This document shows positions 11,201-20,257 of a DNA stretch of 64,000 nucleotides, piece by piece. The position numbers and the translations under genes are program-made. The DNA lies in NCBI GenBank assembly GCA_023091665.1, contig JALJCQ010000012.1, positions 1,860,001 through 1,924,000 on the forward strand, in the 5' to 3' direction. Positions within the stretch are counted from its first letter, which is position 1, and every line of letters begins with the position of its first letter. A model generated the notes under the pieces. It had not been told where the DNA came from, did no database searches, and saw only the letters and a program-made list of their open reading frames with translations. Source of the DNA: Pythium myriotylum. Its lineage: Eukaryota; Oomycota; Peronosporomycetes; Pythiales; Pythiaceae.

Positions 11201-13101
11201 TCACGCTCACGCTCCTTCTCACTGCGACGGTCGAGCTTCAGTGAGCGATCGTCGTGAGGTGACGACCCATGCTTGTACGAGAGATCCACCTTAGCCTGTT
11301 TGTTTTTGCCACGGGGATCGTCTCCCTGGTCGTCGTTCATGGATCGCTTCATCGCAGCGGCGGACGGAGAGTCACCGCCACGACGGCCATCATCACGGCG
11401 AAGTTGGTTCTGCTGCTGGTGAGAGTAATGCTGTCCGGGAGCACCGTAGCCATCTCGTGTCGAGAATTTGCCAGCCTTGCTCGCAGCCAACTGGTCCTTG
11501 CGTTGTTGCGCCTTCTCGGCAGCACGGTTGAGACGCTCTTTGGCCTGCTCCTGCACGGCGTCGGGCAAGAAGAACGTAAACTCGCGCAGTAAGTCTGGGT
11601 GGTCTCGGAAAAGGTGTGAAACCTGGTCCAGAACCTGGCGAATTGAGCGCTGCTCCTTCTGGTACGTGTGAAGGATCGCCAAGAACTCCTTGTACGTCTC
11701 CGGCTCGTCTGCGAAGCGCTGCTTGATGGTGGTGACGTAGTGGATCGCATGGTCGAACTCGACAGGGTTCGCAGCGCCGCGCTGGCCGCCTTGGTTTTGT
11801 CCCTGCTGACCCTGGTTACCCTGTTGCTGCATCGGCTGACCACCCTGTGTCTTCTTCGATGGCTGCTTGACTTGGCTCTGGCCTCCCAGCTTTGGCATCC
11901 CCTGGTTAGGCGCTAAATTCTGTCTCGACGGCGTTGGCTGCTTGTTGTGGTGGCTACCCGAGAGACCCGGCGGCGAGTAGGGTGGCGGAGGGATCGTCAC
12001 GGGTGGCGGACGGTGGACTTGGCCCATGTTGCCGCCCGACTGCTGTCCACCCGAGCCGGCATACATCGACTGTGGGCCGTTTACGGGGCGAGCCATCTGC
12101 TGCGGGATGACTTCGATCGACGTGTCCGGTCGAATGCGGTAGCCCGGGGGAAGGAAGGTGTTGAAACCGAGGATCAGGTTCGGGTACCCACGGAAGAGAC
12201 TCGACACACGGAGAATGACGCCCGGGGTGTCGATGGCCTGGGCTTTAAAGTCCTTCATGACGTCGAGGAACTGGTTGTAAATGTCGGGCTGGTCGCCGAA
12301 CTGCTGCTTCACCTGATCCAAATAGAGCAGCGCGTCCTCCACGCGCAGCTCTCGGTGGCGCGTCGGCTGGTTGCCCATGTTCATGGATGGCGTCGTGTAG
12401 TACGCACCGCCGCCCTCGACCTCGTGCTCGTAGGGCTGCTTCATCTGGTGGTTCATCTGCTGCTGCTGTTGTTGTTGCTGTTGCTGTTGCTGCTGGACGG
12501 CTTGCTGCTGCTGGCTCTGGGACATGGTGTCGCGGCGCGGCGACGGCGGGCGCACGTTGAATCCTTGGCCGGGCTTGAGCCCGCCTCCGCCCGAGAGCGA
12601 CGACCCAGGGTTGCCGCCGCCACCGCCGCCCTGGCTCATGCCCTGGCTCTGCAACCGCACGGGGTGGCTCATGATGACACTTCCGGAGGACGAGCCGTGG
12701 CCCTGGGAGACGCCGCCGCCGAGTCCGCCGGGTCCTCCGCCGGGCTTGTTGAGCACCGAGGGGCCTCCGCCGAGGCCGCTGCGTGGCGGGTGGAGGATAG
12801 ATCCGGAGAGCGGGTGGTGGGGCGAGCGCGAGGAGCCGCCCTGGCCGAGCGAGGACGGCAGCGGCGGCGGCGGCAGCGGCGGCGGGCCGCCGTGGAGAAG
12901 GCTTCCGTGGCCGCCGTGACCGCCGTGGCCTCCGCCGTGGCCGCCGCCGTGGAGCGGGTGGAGGCCGCCCGAGTGGTGGAGCTGCGAGAGCGGCGGCTGC
13001 GAGTGGAAGCTGTGCTGCTGCTGCGAGGCGCTGGAGCCCATGGAGGAGGGCGGCGGGCCGTGGCCGCGGTCGCCCGCGGAGCCCGGGTACGAGGGGTTCA
13101 T
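8216..13101 (-). CDS. SIN3: Sin3 transcriptional co-repressor
   Basis: Three exons on the minus strand: 13101-9214, 9152-8666 and 8598-8216, giving 1585 residues. The introns (9153-9213 and 8599-8665) have GTGAGT/GTGAGA donors and TTAG/TCAG acceptors and keep frame. Order: a Gly/Pro/His-rich N-terminus, a polyglutamine tract near 200-215, paired amphipathic helix (PAH) domains near 250-325 (RVEDALLYLDQVKQQF), 445-515 (FDHAIHYVTTIKQRF) and 655-725, the histone-deacetylase interaction region starting DLSQCRRATPSYRALP near 750, a Sin3 C-terminal domain, and a highly acidic tail with ARRPSEDEGAGPEKRAK. Sin3 is the nuclear scaffold that links DNA-binding repressors, through PAH1/PAH2, to class I histone deacetylases. 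PAH-containing fragments of this gene are duplicated just upstream. Confidence 0.95.
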
Positions 13102-13562
13102 GCTCGGGAGCTGCCGCGCGAAAATGGAGGAGTGGATGCTCCGCTCGAAACACCTCCCTTCTGCGACGGACGAGGGGAGCGGACGGGGGAGGAGGAGGAG
13201 GACCAGTGTCCGCTCGTCCGCCTGCCCTAATCCACGAGGTGTCCACTCGCTGGTGGAGGCGAAAACGCGGACGGAAAGATGCTGATATTTGCAAAAGAAG
13301 GTGGGACGGCGGAGAAGCCGAAGATGGACGTCCGCTGGTGTGTGGAGGAAGAGGCTCGCCCAACTAGACGCGTCTCTAGTTCAACAAAGGAGGACGCGAT
13401 GGAGATAGAGCTCGAATGGCCTCAAGTTGCATTAGATAGGGCTCCCTGGGCGCTCACAGCCGCCGAGCGATCAGGCAAGCACGACAGGATGATACTAAAA
13501 TGGACTCGTGGGTGGGCAGAGGAGGAAGCCCGAGTCCGCATTGGCGACCGTGAGGAGCCGAC
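13102..13562. other. Upstream region of SIN3, with start of a direct repeat
   Basis: This holds the presumed 5' leader and promoter of the leftward SIN3 gene and, from 13376, the first copy of a 463-bp direct repeat. The open frame on the plus strand here is antisense to the repeat and shows no domain. Confidence 0.4.
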
Positions 13563-13838
13563 TCACTGCTGCGACGACGGCGGCCGTGGAACGAACGCCT
13601 CGAAGCCTCGGATCAGGTCCGGATGGCCCTGGAAGAGAACCTCGACTTGCTGCTTGAGCTGAGCGTGACCGCCTGGCTTCTTGGCGTCGCTTAAGAGCTG
13701 GAGAAACTGCTGGAAGACCTGGGGCTCGTTGGCGAAGCGCTCCTTCACGCCGTTGACGTAGGTGAGCGCGTTGTCGAAGGTCGCGAATCCGGACGTGGAG
13801 CTCATGGGTGCTCCTGTGGGTTGAGGAATTGGCGAGGG
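13376..13838. repeat. 463-bp direct repeat, copy 1
   Basis: The sequence is repeated at 14807-15269 (offset 1431). I saw only one clear difference (CGACCGTGAG here, CGACCATGAG in copy 2). It encodes, on the minus strand, a PAH domain beginning MSSTSGFATFDNAL. The near-identity means a recent duplication or gene conversion. Confidence 0.85.
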
Positions 13839-14255
13839 GTGATCCATCTGCTGGGGGATCACTTCGATCGACGTGTCCGGTCGGATGCGGTAGCCCGGGG
13901 GAAGGAAGGTGTTGAAACCGAGGATCAGGTTCGGGTACCCACGGAAGAGACTCGACACACGGAGAATAACGCCCGGGGTGTCGATGGCCTGGGCTTCAAA
14001 GTCCTTCATCATTTCAACGAACTGGTTGTAAACGTCGGGCTGGTCGCCGAACTGCTGCTTTACCTGGTCCAGATAGAGCAGCGCGTCCTCCACGTGCAGC
14101 TCTCGGCGGCGCGTCGACTGGTTGCCCATGTTCATGGATGGCGTCGTGTGGTACGCACCGCCGCCCTCGACCTCGTGCTCGTAGGGCTGCTTCATCTGGT
14201 GGTTCATCTGCTGCTGCTGTTGTTGTTGCTGTTTCTCATCCAAAAAAAGCATCAA
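13563..14255 (-). CDS. Two-PAH-domain protein made from a SIN3 exon fragment
   Basis: 230 residues from the ATG at 14255. After MMLFLDEK and a polyglutamine run comes a near-copy of SIN3 residues covering the polyQ end, the linker (YEHEVEGGGAY) and all of PAH1, ending IEVIPQQM. It then switches to a different PAH domain (FDNALTYVNGVKERFANEP to LIRGFEAFVP) and stops. The frame is open throughout, and many differences from SIN3 PAH1 are conservative. Known function of PAH domains: binding short amphipathic helices of repressors. There is no HDAC-interaction region, so if expressed it would bind Sin3 partners without recruiting deacetylase. It could also be a non-functional duplication; expression is unknown. 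Confidence 0.6.
   Translation of the reverse strand: MMLFLDEKQQQQQQQQMNHQMKQPYEHEVEGGGAYHTTPSMNMGNQSTRRRELHVEDALLYLDQVKQQFGDQPDVYNQFVEMMKDFEAQAIDTPGVILRVSSLFRGYPNLILGFNTFLPPGYRIRPDTSIEVIPQQMDHPSPIPQPTGAPMSSTSGFATFDNALTYVNGVKERFANEPQVFQQFLQLLSDAKKPGGHAQLKQQVEVLFQGHPDLIRGFEAFVPRPPSSQQ
13844..14233. repeat. Duplicated block of the SIN3 first exon
   Basis: It is collinear with 12093-12482 (offset 1751) with no visible indel and roughly nineteen of every twenty bases matching. The match ends sharply inside the CAG/CTG-rich polyQ tract at 14233 and at CCATCTG near 13844. The same orientation as SIN3 indicates a tandem duplication of part of the exon. Confidence 0.85.
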
Positions 14256-14993
14256 TTGCCTTTCTCTGATTGGCCTAAACTCAAATCGAATCTATCCGAA
14301 TGTCTTCCGGGTTCACTGCCACTTCCACAACATTGGTGAGAACGACATTAGCTGCCGTTGACTGAATCGTTTTCATCAAGGTTCACTCACAAAATGACCA
14401 GCGTCCACGATCTTTTTGTCGATAGCCCAGGTGCGAGCGCTGCACCCCCAAGAGATACCTGTGACGAGGCATTTCCTGAGGTTTCAGGGTCTTTTGTGGC
14501 TTTTCGCTGTAGTTTTTGTTGCCCAGTCGGGCGCTGGAACTGGTGAGAACCAGGCTAGATCGGGTCGTAGACACGGTTTTTCGCATGACCAACTCCACGT
14601 TGCGCCATGCCATAAAGCAATTCGCGAGATCTCATTGAGACCCCTGTGAGTGAGCACGTGACCGGTGCGTATTCGGCCAACATTGCCTATTCAGGAAGTC
14701 TTTCAGTGATCAGTGGACGCACTCACACCATTCCCTTATTGAATACTTTTGTTTTCCCCACAACCATGACCTCCAGTGAAAAACCGCCCGTAGCGGGTGG
14801 CGACGGCTAGTTCAACAAAGGAGGACGCGATGGAGATAGAGCTCGAATGGCCTCAAGTTGCATTAGATAGGGCTCCCTGGGCGCTCACAGCCGCCGAGCG
14901 ATCAGGCAAGCACGACAGGATGATACTAAAATGGACTCGTGGGTGGGCAGAGGAGGAAGCCCGAGTCCGCATTGGCGACCATGAGGAGCCGAC
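14256..14993. other. Spacer between two PAH-encoding duplicates
   Basis: About 550 bases of unique sequence, then the start of the second direct-repeat copy at 14807. Short frames on both strands carry no domain. It may contain the promoter of the PAH protein at 13563-14255. Confidence 0.4.
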
Positions 14994-15269
14994 TCACTGC
15001 TGCGACGACGGCGGCCGTGGAACGAACGCCTCGAAGCCTCGGATCAGGTCCGGATGGCCCTGGAAGAGAACCTCGACTTGCTGCTTGAGCTGAGCGTGAC
15101 CGCCTGGCTTCTTGGCGTCGCTTAAGAGCTGGAGAAACTGCTGGAAGACCTGGGGCTCGTTGGCGAAGCGCTCCTTCACGCCGTTGACGTAGGTGAGCGC
15201 GTTGTCGAAGGTCGCGAATCCGGACGTGGAGCTCATGGGTGCTCCTGTGGGTTGAGGAATTGGCGAGGG
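14807..15269. repeat. 463-bp direct repeat, copy 2
   Basis: Near-identical to 13376-13838. The boundaries are sharp: left at CTAGTTCAACAAAGG, right at GGAATTGGCGAGGG. The flanking sequence differs completely on both sides. Confidence 0.85.
14994..15236 (-). CDS. Possible stand-alone PAH-domain protein
   Basis: 80 residues from the ATG at 15236: MSSTSGFATFDNALTYVNGV onward, a single PAH domain ending in PRPPSSQQ. It is the same sequence as the second half of the protein at 13563-14255. The frame continues open upstream without a convincing start, so the ATG at 15236 is the natural choice. A similarly short PAH-only protein at 20258-20491 makes a genuine mini-gene credible, but it could equally be a duplicated remnant. 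Confidence 0.45.
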   Translation of the reverse strand: MSSTSGFATFDNALTYVNGVKERFANEPQVFQQFLQLLSDAKKPGGHAQLKQQVEVLFQGHPDLIRGFEAFVPRPPSSQQ

Positions 15270-15273
15270 CCCA

Positions 15274-16239
15274 GTGGAGAGCGCTGTTTCTAAACCTAGT
15301 GAAGGAGGTGTATTTGCACGAAACGACACCGTCGAATATCGCCAATTTGGCGGGGCGAACTTTCTCGCCGAAGACGCGAGGATGAAGCGCAGTGCCTCTC
15401 TCCCAACGCATAATACCCACGGACACAGAGGCTCGCGCGAGAGAGCGACTCCCACTGCGAGCAGGAAGGCGTCGGAGCAGCCGAGCGACGCTGCGAGACG
15501 CAAACGCGACGAGCGAGAGTGCACGCAGTTCCTTCGAGCGCAGCAAAAGCTGGTCGGCAAGAAGACGACCGACGAGTATGCTCGCCTCCGGCTCATCCAG
15601 CGTCAGGACGACGCTGCTCGCAAGAGAAACCTCCACCAGAACGGCCCTCGAAAGACGGATCGCGACAGTCAGACCGACTCAGCAGCTCCACTTCCAAAGC
15701 CAGACTCTTGGTGCGTTCGACCACAAAGTGCAAGAGGCACCGAGCAAAGGAGAACGGAAAACAAAACTGCAAGACCACAGTCGGCCAAGCCGGTACGGCA
15801 GTCCGGAGCCCAAGCGACCGACCGCGGAGTCGCAGGCCATCGTATCAGTGTGGCGCTGCTCGAACGCTGCTTTTACAATCCGATCCCACTGACTACGCAC
15901 TTGGCAGCGAGCCACTCCGCCCCTCGTCTTGAGGCAGCGCTTCACTCGTCGAGCCGACCCACACAGAGTAACCCTAGAATGACAAAGGAGACCGACATCC
16001 AAGACGAGTCGACGCAGCGCTCCACGGACGATAGAGACCAAGTGACTGGCCGGCGCCATATTGTTGTCTACATGCAGCGCGTGGAGATTCAGGACGAGAG
16101 CGAGGACGAACTCAGCCCCAGTGGCCAGGAGACCGCGGTCACCAAAGGTTTCTGCTCGAGCCCACCGGGGCAGAGACACGATCGAGCGAGGCATTCCAAC
16201 GCACCCATACTTTCTGTACGAAGCGCATGGGGCGAGTGA
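15274..16239 (+). CDS. Hypothetical basic, low-complexity protein
   Basis: 321 residues, rich in Arg, Ser, Gln and Thr, predicted mostly disordered, with a short charged region (DAARRKRDERECTQFLRAQQ) and two RPQSA motifs, a type of motif often seen in microtubule- or cilium-associated proteins. No domain is recognised. The frame is long and uninterrupted and lacks the features of a shadow frame, but codon evidence is modest. An alternative start is the Met of MKRSASLPTHN (residue 37). The start lies only a few bases from the end of the direct-repeat copy. Confidence 0.5.
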   Translation: MESAVSKPSEGGVFARNDTVEYRQFGGANFLAEDARMKRSASLPTHNTHGHRGSRERATPTASRKASEQPSDAARRKRDERECTQFLRAQQKLVGKKTTDEYARLRLIQRQDDAARKRNLHQNGPRKTDRDSQTDSAAPLPKPDSWCVRPQSARGTEQRRTENKTARPQSAKPVRQSGAQATDRGVAGHRISVALLERCFYNPIPLTTHLAASHSAPRLEAALHSSSRPTQSNPRMTKETDIQDESTQRSTDDRDQVTGRRHIVVYMQRVEIQDESEDELSPSGQETAVTKGFCSSPPGQRHDRARHSNAPILSVRSAWGE

Positions 16240-16671
16240 TTAGTACCTACAGTTCACTGATGGAGATCGGACCAAGTGGCCCAGACATGCGCCCACCTCT
16301 TCCTCGGATTTGCATCCAGTGATGACATGGCCTCGACGTGAGAGGAACGTGTTCGAATCGACAAATCGCAAAAAGTATACCTTCCTATTTCGGTTGAGTT
16401 TTCAGTGCAGGATTGATACTTAATAATCCATGAAAACGCATAGTTTGGGTATAATACTCTATCGCTTTATACAGTTCTCGCCACGGCGACTTGAAGAATC
16501 GATGCCCATCATCGAAGAGCTGCCCCCGACGTCAGCGACGGGAGTAATCGACGGAACAATCACGGCCCTCGTGACCGGCGCCGACGTGCCGTTCTTTACA
16601 GCTCGGGCATTCCGGCGCCGCAGTGGACCGGGCACTCTGCAAGCCGCCGCGCGCCGCGCACTCCGCCGCCC
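16240..16671. other. Intergenic region upstream of acyl-CoA oxidase
   Basis: AT-rich around 16370-16470, then GC-rich to the start codon at 16672. It probably contains the acyl-CoA oxidase promoter. No gene is supported. Confidence 0.4.
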
Positions 16672-18828
16672 ATGAGCCGCCGCGAATCTTCCTCCGCCGC
16701 CGACGCCCACGCGGCCGACGTGCTCGATGCGACCTCGTCGTCGCGCCGCATCTCGGCCATCCAGCGCCACGTGACCACGCCAGGCTTCGCCGTCTCCACG
16801 GCGACCAAGACCATGAAGGAGCTGCAGGACGAGCGTGCTCGGGCCTCGTTCCTCGTGCGCGAGATGACCTACTACATCGACGGCGGCGTCCAGCGCACCA
16901 AGTACCGCGAGGACGCCATGGCGCTGATGGCCAAGTACCCAGAGTTCATCACCACGACCGAGTACGGACTCACGCAGGCCGAGCAGCGCAAGGCCGTGCT
17001 GCTCAAGGTGCGCCGTCTCTACCAGCTCTTCATGGAGTACGGCGGCAACGCCGACATGCGCAACACGATCGCCGAGATCATGGGCATCTACGACCTCACG
17101 ATGTGGGTGCGCAACGGCGTCCACTTTGGGCTCTTCATGGGCGCGATCCTCGGCCAGGGAGACAAGGAGCAGCACGACGAGTGGCTTGTGCCGCTCATGA
17201 CGCTCCAGATCTTTGGCAGCTTCTCGATGACCGAGCTGGGCCACGGTAGCCACACGCGTGGTCTCGAGACCACGGCGACGTTTGACCCAGAGACGGACGA
17301 GTTTGTCATCCACACACCGACGGACACGGCGACCAAGTGGTGGATTGGCGCGGCCGGACAGACGGCCACGCACACGGTCGTGTACGCGCAGCTGATCATC
17401 AATGGCGAGCGCAAGGGCCTCCAGAGCTTTGTCGTGCAGCTTCGCGATCCGAGCGACCACGCGCCGATGCCCGGCGTTCGCATCGGCGACTGTGGCGGGA
17501 AGCTCGGTCTCCACGGCGTGGACAACGGCTGGATCCAGTTCAACAACGTGCGTATCCCACGATTCAACATGCTGCGTCGCTACGCGAGCGTCTCGCGCGA
17601 CGGCGAGTTCACGTTGCACGCGAAGCCGCAGATGGCGTACAGCGCGCTGATCGGCACGCGCGGCAAGCTCATCACGCTCTCGGCGGGCATCCTCAAGAAG
17701 GCACTGACGGTTGCCGTGCGCTACTGCGCGGTGCGTCGCCAAGGCGACCAGGTCAAGGCTGGCGAGAGCAACCCAGAGATGAAGCTGATCGACTACCAGA
17801 GCCACCAGCACCGACTGATGCCTCTCGTCGCGAAGGCGTACGCTTACCACTTCCAGACGAGCTACATCGACGCGCTCGTGAACCAGTTTGAGCAGGAAGG
17901 CGGTGATCTCGACGTCAACCTCTTGGCCGACATTCACGGCACCATGGCAGGTCTCAAGGCCTTCGCGACGTGGGATGTCCTCGCCGCGATCGAAGAGTGC
18001 CGTCAGAGCTGCGGCGGGATGGGCTACAGCGCCAACAGCGCTATGGCCAAACTGCTCACAGACTTCTCCGTCATCGTCACCTTCGAAGGAGACAACACTG
18101 TCATGGCTCAGCAGACCGGCTCGTACGCGCTCAAGGCAGTTGAGGCTATGAAGAGCGGCCAGCCGCTCGCAGGCTCTGTGCGATACCTCGTCGACTCGAA
18201 GGAGACTCGGTGGGACGCTGTGCGCACCCCGCAGGACGCTCTCCTCCTGGACAACTTGCTGAGTGCGATCCGCTTCTTCGCGTCGCGCCAGGTTCTCTCG
18301 CTCGCTGCACGGATGGATGCCGCCAAGAAGAAGTACTCGACGCGTGAAGAAGCCTGGAGCCAGTGCCAGGTTGAAGCCATTGAGACGGCGCGGGTCCACG
18401 TGTTCTACAACGTCGCCGCTCGGTTCATCGAGGAGGTGCAGCAGCTCAAGCAGGCGGCACGCAACGACCCGAAGCGCGCGCCGCTGGTGCCGGTGCTTGA
18501 GGCGCTCTGCCAGTTGTTCGTGCTCCACGAGTTTGACCGCTCGGCGTGCGGCTTCTTCTTGCGCCACGGCTTCATGACGGCGCAGCAGTGTGAGTGGATC
18601 GGTGCGCACGTGCTCGTGCTCTGTGAGCGTGTGCGTGGCGATGTTGTGCCGCTCGTGGACGCCTTCAACCTCCAGGATCACATCCTCAACTCGACCATTG
18701 GCCGCGCCGACGGCAACGTCTACCAGAACGTTCTGGAGGTCGTCACGGCCTCAAGCGGCCAGCGTGCGCCGTACTTCGAGGAGCACATCAAGCCCATGCT
18801 TGAAGGCGAGCTGTTGGAGGAGGCATGA
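16672..18828 (+). CDS. Acyl-CoA oxidase (peroxisomal beta-oxidation)
   Basis: 718 residues in one exon. It catalyses the first step of peroxisomal beta-oxidation, FAD-dependent desaturation of acyl-CoA with O2 reduced to H2O2. Visible features: an N-terminal helical domain, the FAD/substrate region FSMTELGHGSHTRGLETTAT, a middle beta domain, and the C-terminal motif VTFEGDNTVMAQQ, in which Glu472 is the expected catalytic base. The length is slightly above the usual 650-700. There is no PTS1 at the C-terminus (it ends LLEEA), but residues 26-34 (RISAIQRHV) resemble a PTS2 targeting signal. A long open frame on the opposite strand is a GC-rich shadow. Confidence 0.93.
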   Translation: MSRRESSSAADAHAADVLDATSSSRRISAIQRHVTTPGFAVSTATKTMKELQDERARASFLVREMTYYIDGGVQRTKYREDAMALMAKYPEFITTTEYGLTQAEQRKAVLLKVRRLYQLFMEYGGNADMRNTIAEIMGIYDLTMWVRNGVHFGLFMGAILGQGDKEQHDEWLVPLMTLQIFGSFSMTELGHGSHTRGLETTATFDPETDEFVIHTPTDTATKWWIGAAGQTATHTVVYAQLIINGERKGLQSFVVQLRDPSDHAPMPGVRIGDCGGKLGLHGVDNGWIQFNNVRIPRFNMLRRYASVSRDGEFTLHAKPQMAYSALIGTRGKLITLSAGILKKALTVAVRYCAVRRQGDQVKAGESNPEMKLIDYQSHQHRLMPLVAKAYAYHFQTSYIDALVNQFEQEGGDLDVNLLADIHGTMAGLKAFATWDVLAAIEECRQSCGGMGYSANSAMAKLLTDFSVIVTFEGDNTVMAQQTGSYALKAVEAMKSGQPLAGSVRYLVDSKETRWDAVRTPQDALLLDNLLSAIRFFASRQVLSLAARMDAAKKKYSTREEAWSQCQVEAIETARVHVFYNVAARFIEEVQQLKQAARNDPKRAPLVPVLEALCQLFVLHEFDRSACGFFLRHGFMTAQQCEWIGAHVLVLCERVRGDVVPLVDAFNLQDHILNSTIGRADGNVYQNVLEVVTASSGQRAPYFEEHIKPMLEGELLEEA

Positions 18829-19130
18829 GGACATGCCGAGTCAGCTTAGGATCCGGGGTCCACGATTGAAGGATGAGTACTGGATGTATGTGTTATTGAA
18901 GGTTTCATAGACTCGGACATTGTTGCATGTCGACCTCGCACTTCTTCCATTATCTATTCATGGAGGTTCTTGAAACCTGTCCCTTTGGTGAGCCTGGCGA
19001 TGATGCCCAGTGGCGTCATCAACAGCACTCCGTGGGCTTGCCGCAATAATAGTAGAGACGCCATTGTTCAACTGCCCAAAGAGCCCGCAATGACCACCCC
19101 AGCAGCTACTCCGCGAACTGGACGCCGTCA
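18829..19130. other. Intergenic spacer
   Basis: About 300 bases between the acyl-CoA oxidase stop and the next SDR. It holds the upstream frame discussed for the SDR at 19131, and nothing else recognisable. Confidence 0.4.
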
Positions 19131-20060
19131 ATGCTCCCAGACTTGACGGGGAAAGTTGCCGTCATCACGGGGGCTGGCACGGGAATCGGATTCCACACAG
19201 CGCTCGAACTCGCTTGTCGAGGCGCACATGTTGTACTCGCATGCCATATCGAAGAACAGGGAAAGCACGCGGAGACCAAGATCTCCGAGGCTGTTGGGGG
19301 TGCTAGCATTCCAGGCGGAAAGGCCACCAACAAGCACCTGGATGTGAGCAGCCTCGCCAGCGACAGGACATTCGCCCAGGAGTTCATTGTTGAATTTGAT
19401 CGTCTGGATATGCTCATCAACAACGCCGGGATCGTCGCAAAGGAGTTTACTACTACAACAGAAGGTTTCGAGCTCCAGTTCGCGACAAACTATCTAGGGC
19501 ACTTCGCGTTGGTGTGCCGGCTGATGGAACTTCTGAAGAGAAACTCAAACCAAGCGAGAATTCTCACCGTGAGCAGTGTTCTTCACAAGGATGCGGCACC
19601 CTTCCATGTCGATGAGCTTATGGTCGGCGACGCCGCCAAGTACAATCGTATTCAGGTCTACGCCCAAAGGAAGTTGTATGTGTTGCTGTTTACCTTCGAG
19701 CTGCAACGTCGACTCGAGGCTAGAGGTATCTCGAACGTCATCGCTGTGGGGACACACCCTGGCATTGCCTCGACTAACATGATGGACACGGATCTCTCTG
19801 ACCTTGGATTCAAGACTTACATAGCGTTCAAGATCGCGAGCAAGCTCATGCAGACTCCAGAGTTTGGGGCGCTCCCCGTTCTCTATGCTGCTGCAGCGCC
19901 CGACGTCCAAGGTGGGGATTACTATGGCCCCAATGGACTTCTTTCTATATGTGGTAGCCCGGCACAAGATACTCCGAGCGCTGCTACACAGTCTATCGAA
20001 GACGCAAGGCAGTTGTGGGCCAAGAGCGAGGAAATGGCCAAGGTCCAGTGTCATCTTTAA
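19131..20060 (+). CDS. SDR oxidoreductase
   Basis: 309 residues from the ATG at 19131 (MLPDLTGKVAVITGAGTGIG). Motifs: the TGxxxGxG loop at residues 14-21, LINNAGI, ATNYLGHFAL and the active-site YAQRK. The other family members have an extra N-terminal stretch with a conserved Trp before MPxLxGK. Here a matching NWTPS lies directly upstream in frame but without an ATG, while the nearest upstream ATG (19090) is in another frame. So either the start is simply downstream, or the N-terminus has lost frame. The Rossmann fold is complete either way. Confidence 0.87.
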   Translation: MLPDLTGKVAVITGAGTGIGFHTALELACRGAHVVLACHIEEQGKHAETKISEAVGGASIPGGKATNKHLDVSSLASDRTFAQEFIVEFDRLDMLINNAGIVAKEFTTTTEGFELQFATNYLGHFALVCRLMELLKRNSNQARILTVSSVLHKDAAPFHVDELMVGDAAKYNRIQVYAQRKLYVLLFTFELQRRLEARGISNVIAVGTHPGIASTNMMDTDLSDLGFKTYIAFKIASKLMQTPEFGALPVLYAAAAPDVQGGDYYGPNGLLSICGSPAQDTPSAATQSIEDARQLWAKSEEMAKVQCHL

Positions 20061-20257
20061 GGCTGTACTGGATCTGAGCTGTGTAATGACGAATTGGCAT
20101 GGAAGTCACAAAAGAGAAATGAGAGAGAGACGAGACCTTCATTTTTGATTCGGATATGCAAGATTGAAGTTGGGTTGAAATTCCTTTGTGGTATCCCAGG
20201 AACCACCCCCACGCCCATCAGATATCTATTCACGCGTGACCAGTCAAACCGGTAAAC

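Noticed and set aside
12455..12495. CAG/CTG repeat as a possible unstable locus
   Set aside because: It is a short, CAA-interrupted polyglutamine tract of SIN3; such interrupted tracts are usually stable, so it is mentioned only as part of the gene and as a duplication edge.
11947..13230. 427-codon plus-strand frame opposite the SIN3 N-terminus
   Set aside because: It is antisense to Gly/Pro-rich and polyQ coding sequence and gives long Leu/Val/Ala runs without any domain; it is a compositional shadow.
13279..13662. 127-codon plus-strand frame, repeated at 14797-15093
   Set aside because: It is repeated only because it lies in the direct repeat; it overlaps the PAH frame in antisense and has no recognisable feature.
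16459..18681. 740-codon open frame antisense to acyl-CoA oxidase
   Set aside because: It mirrors the GC-rich codon positions of the real gene; the translation is rich in Arg, His, Val and Leu with no domain, while the plus strand encodes a complete acyl-CoA oxidase.
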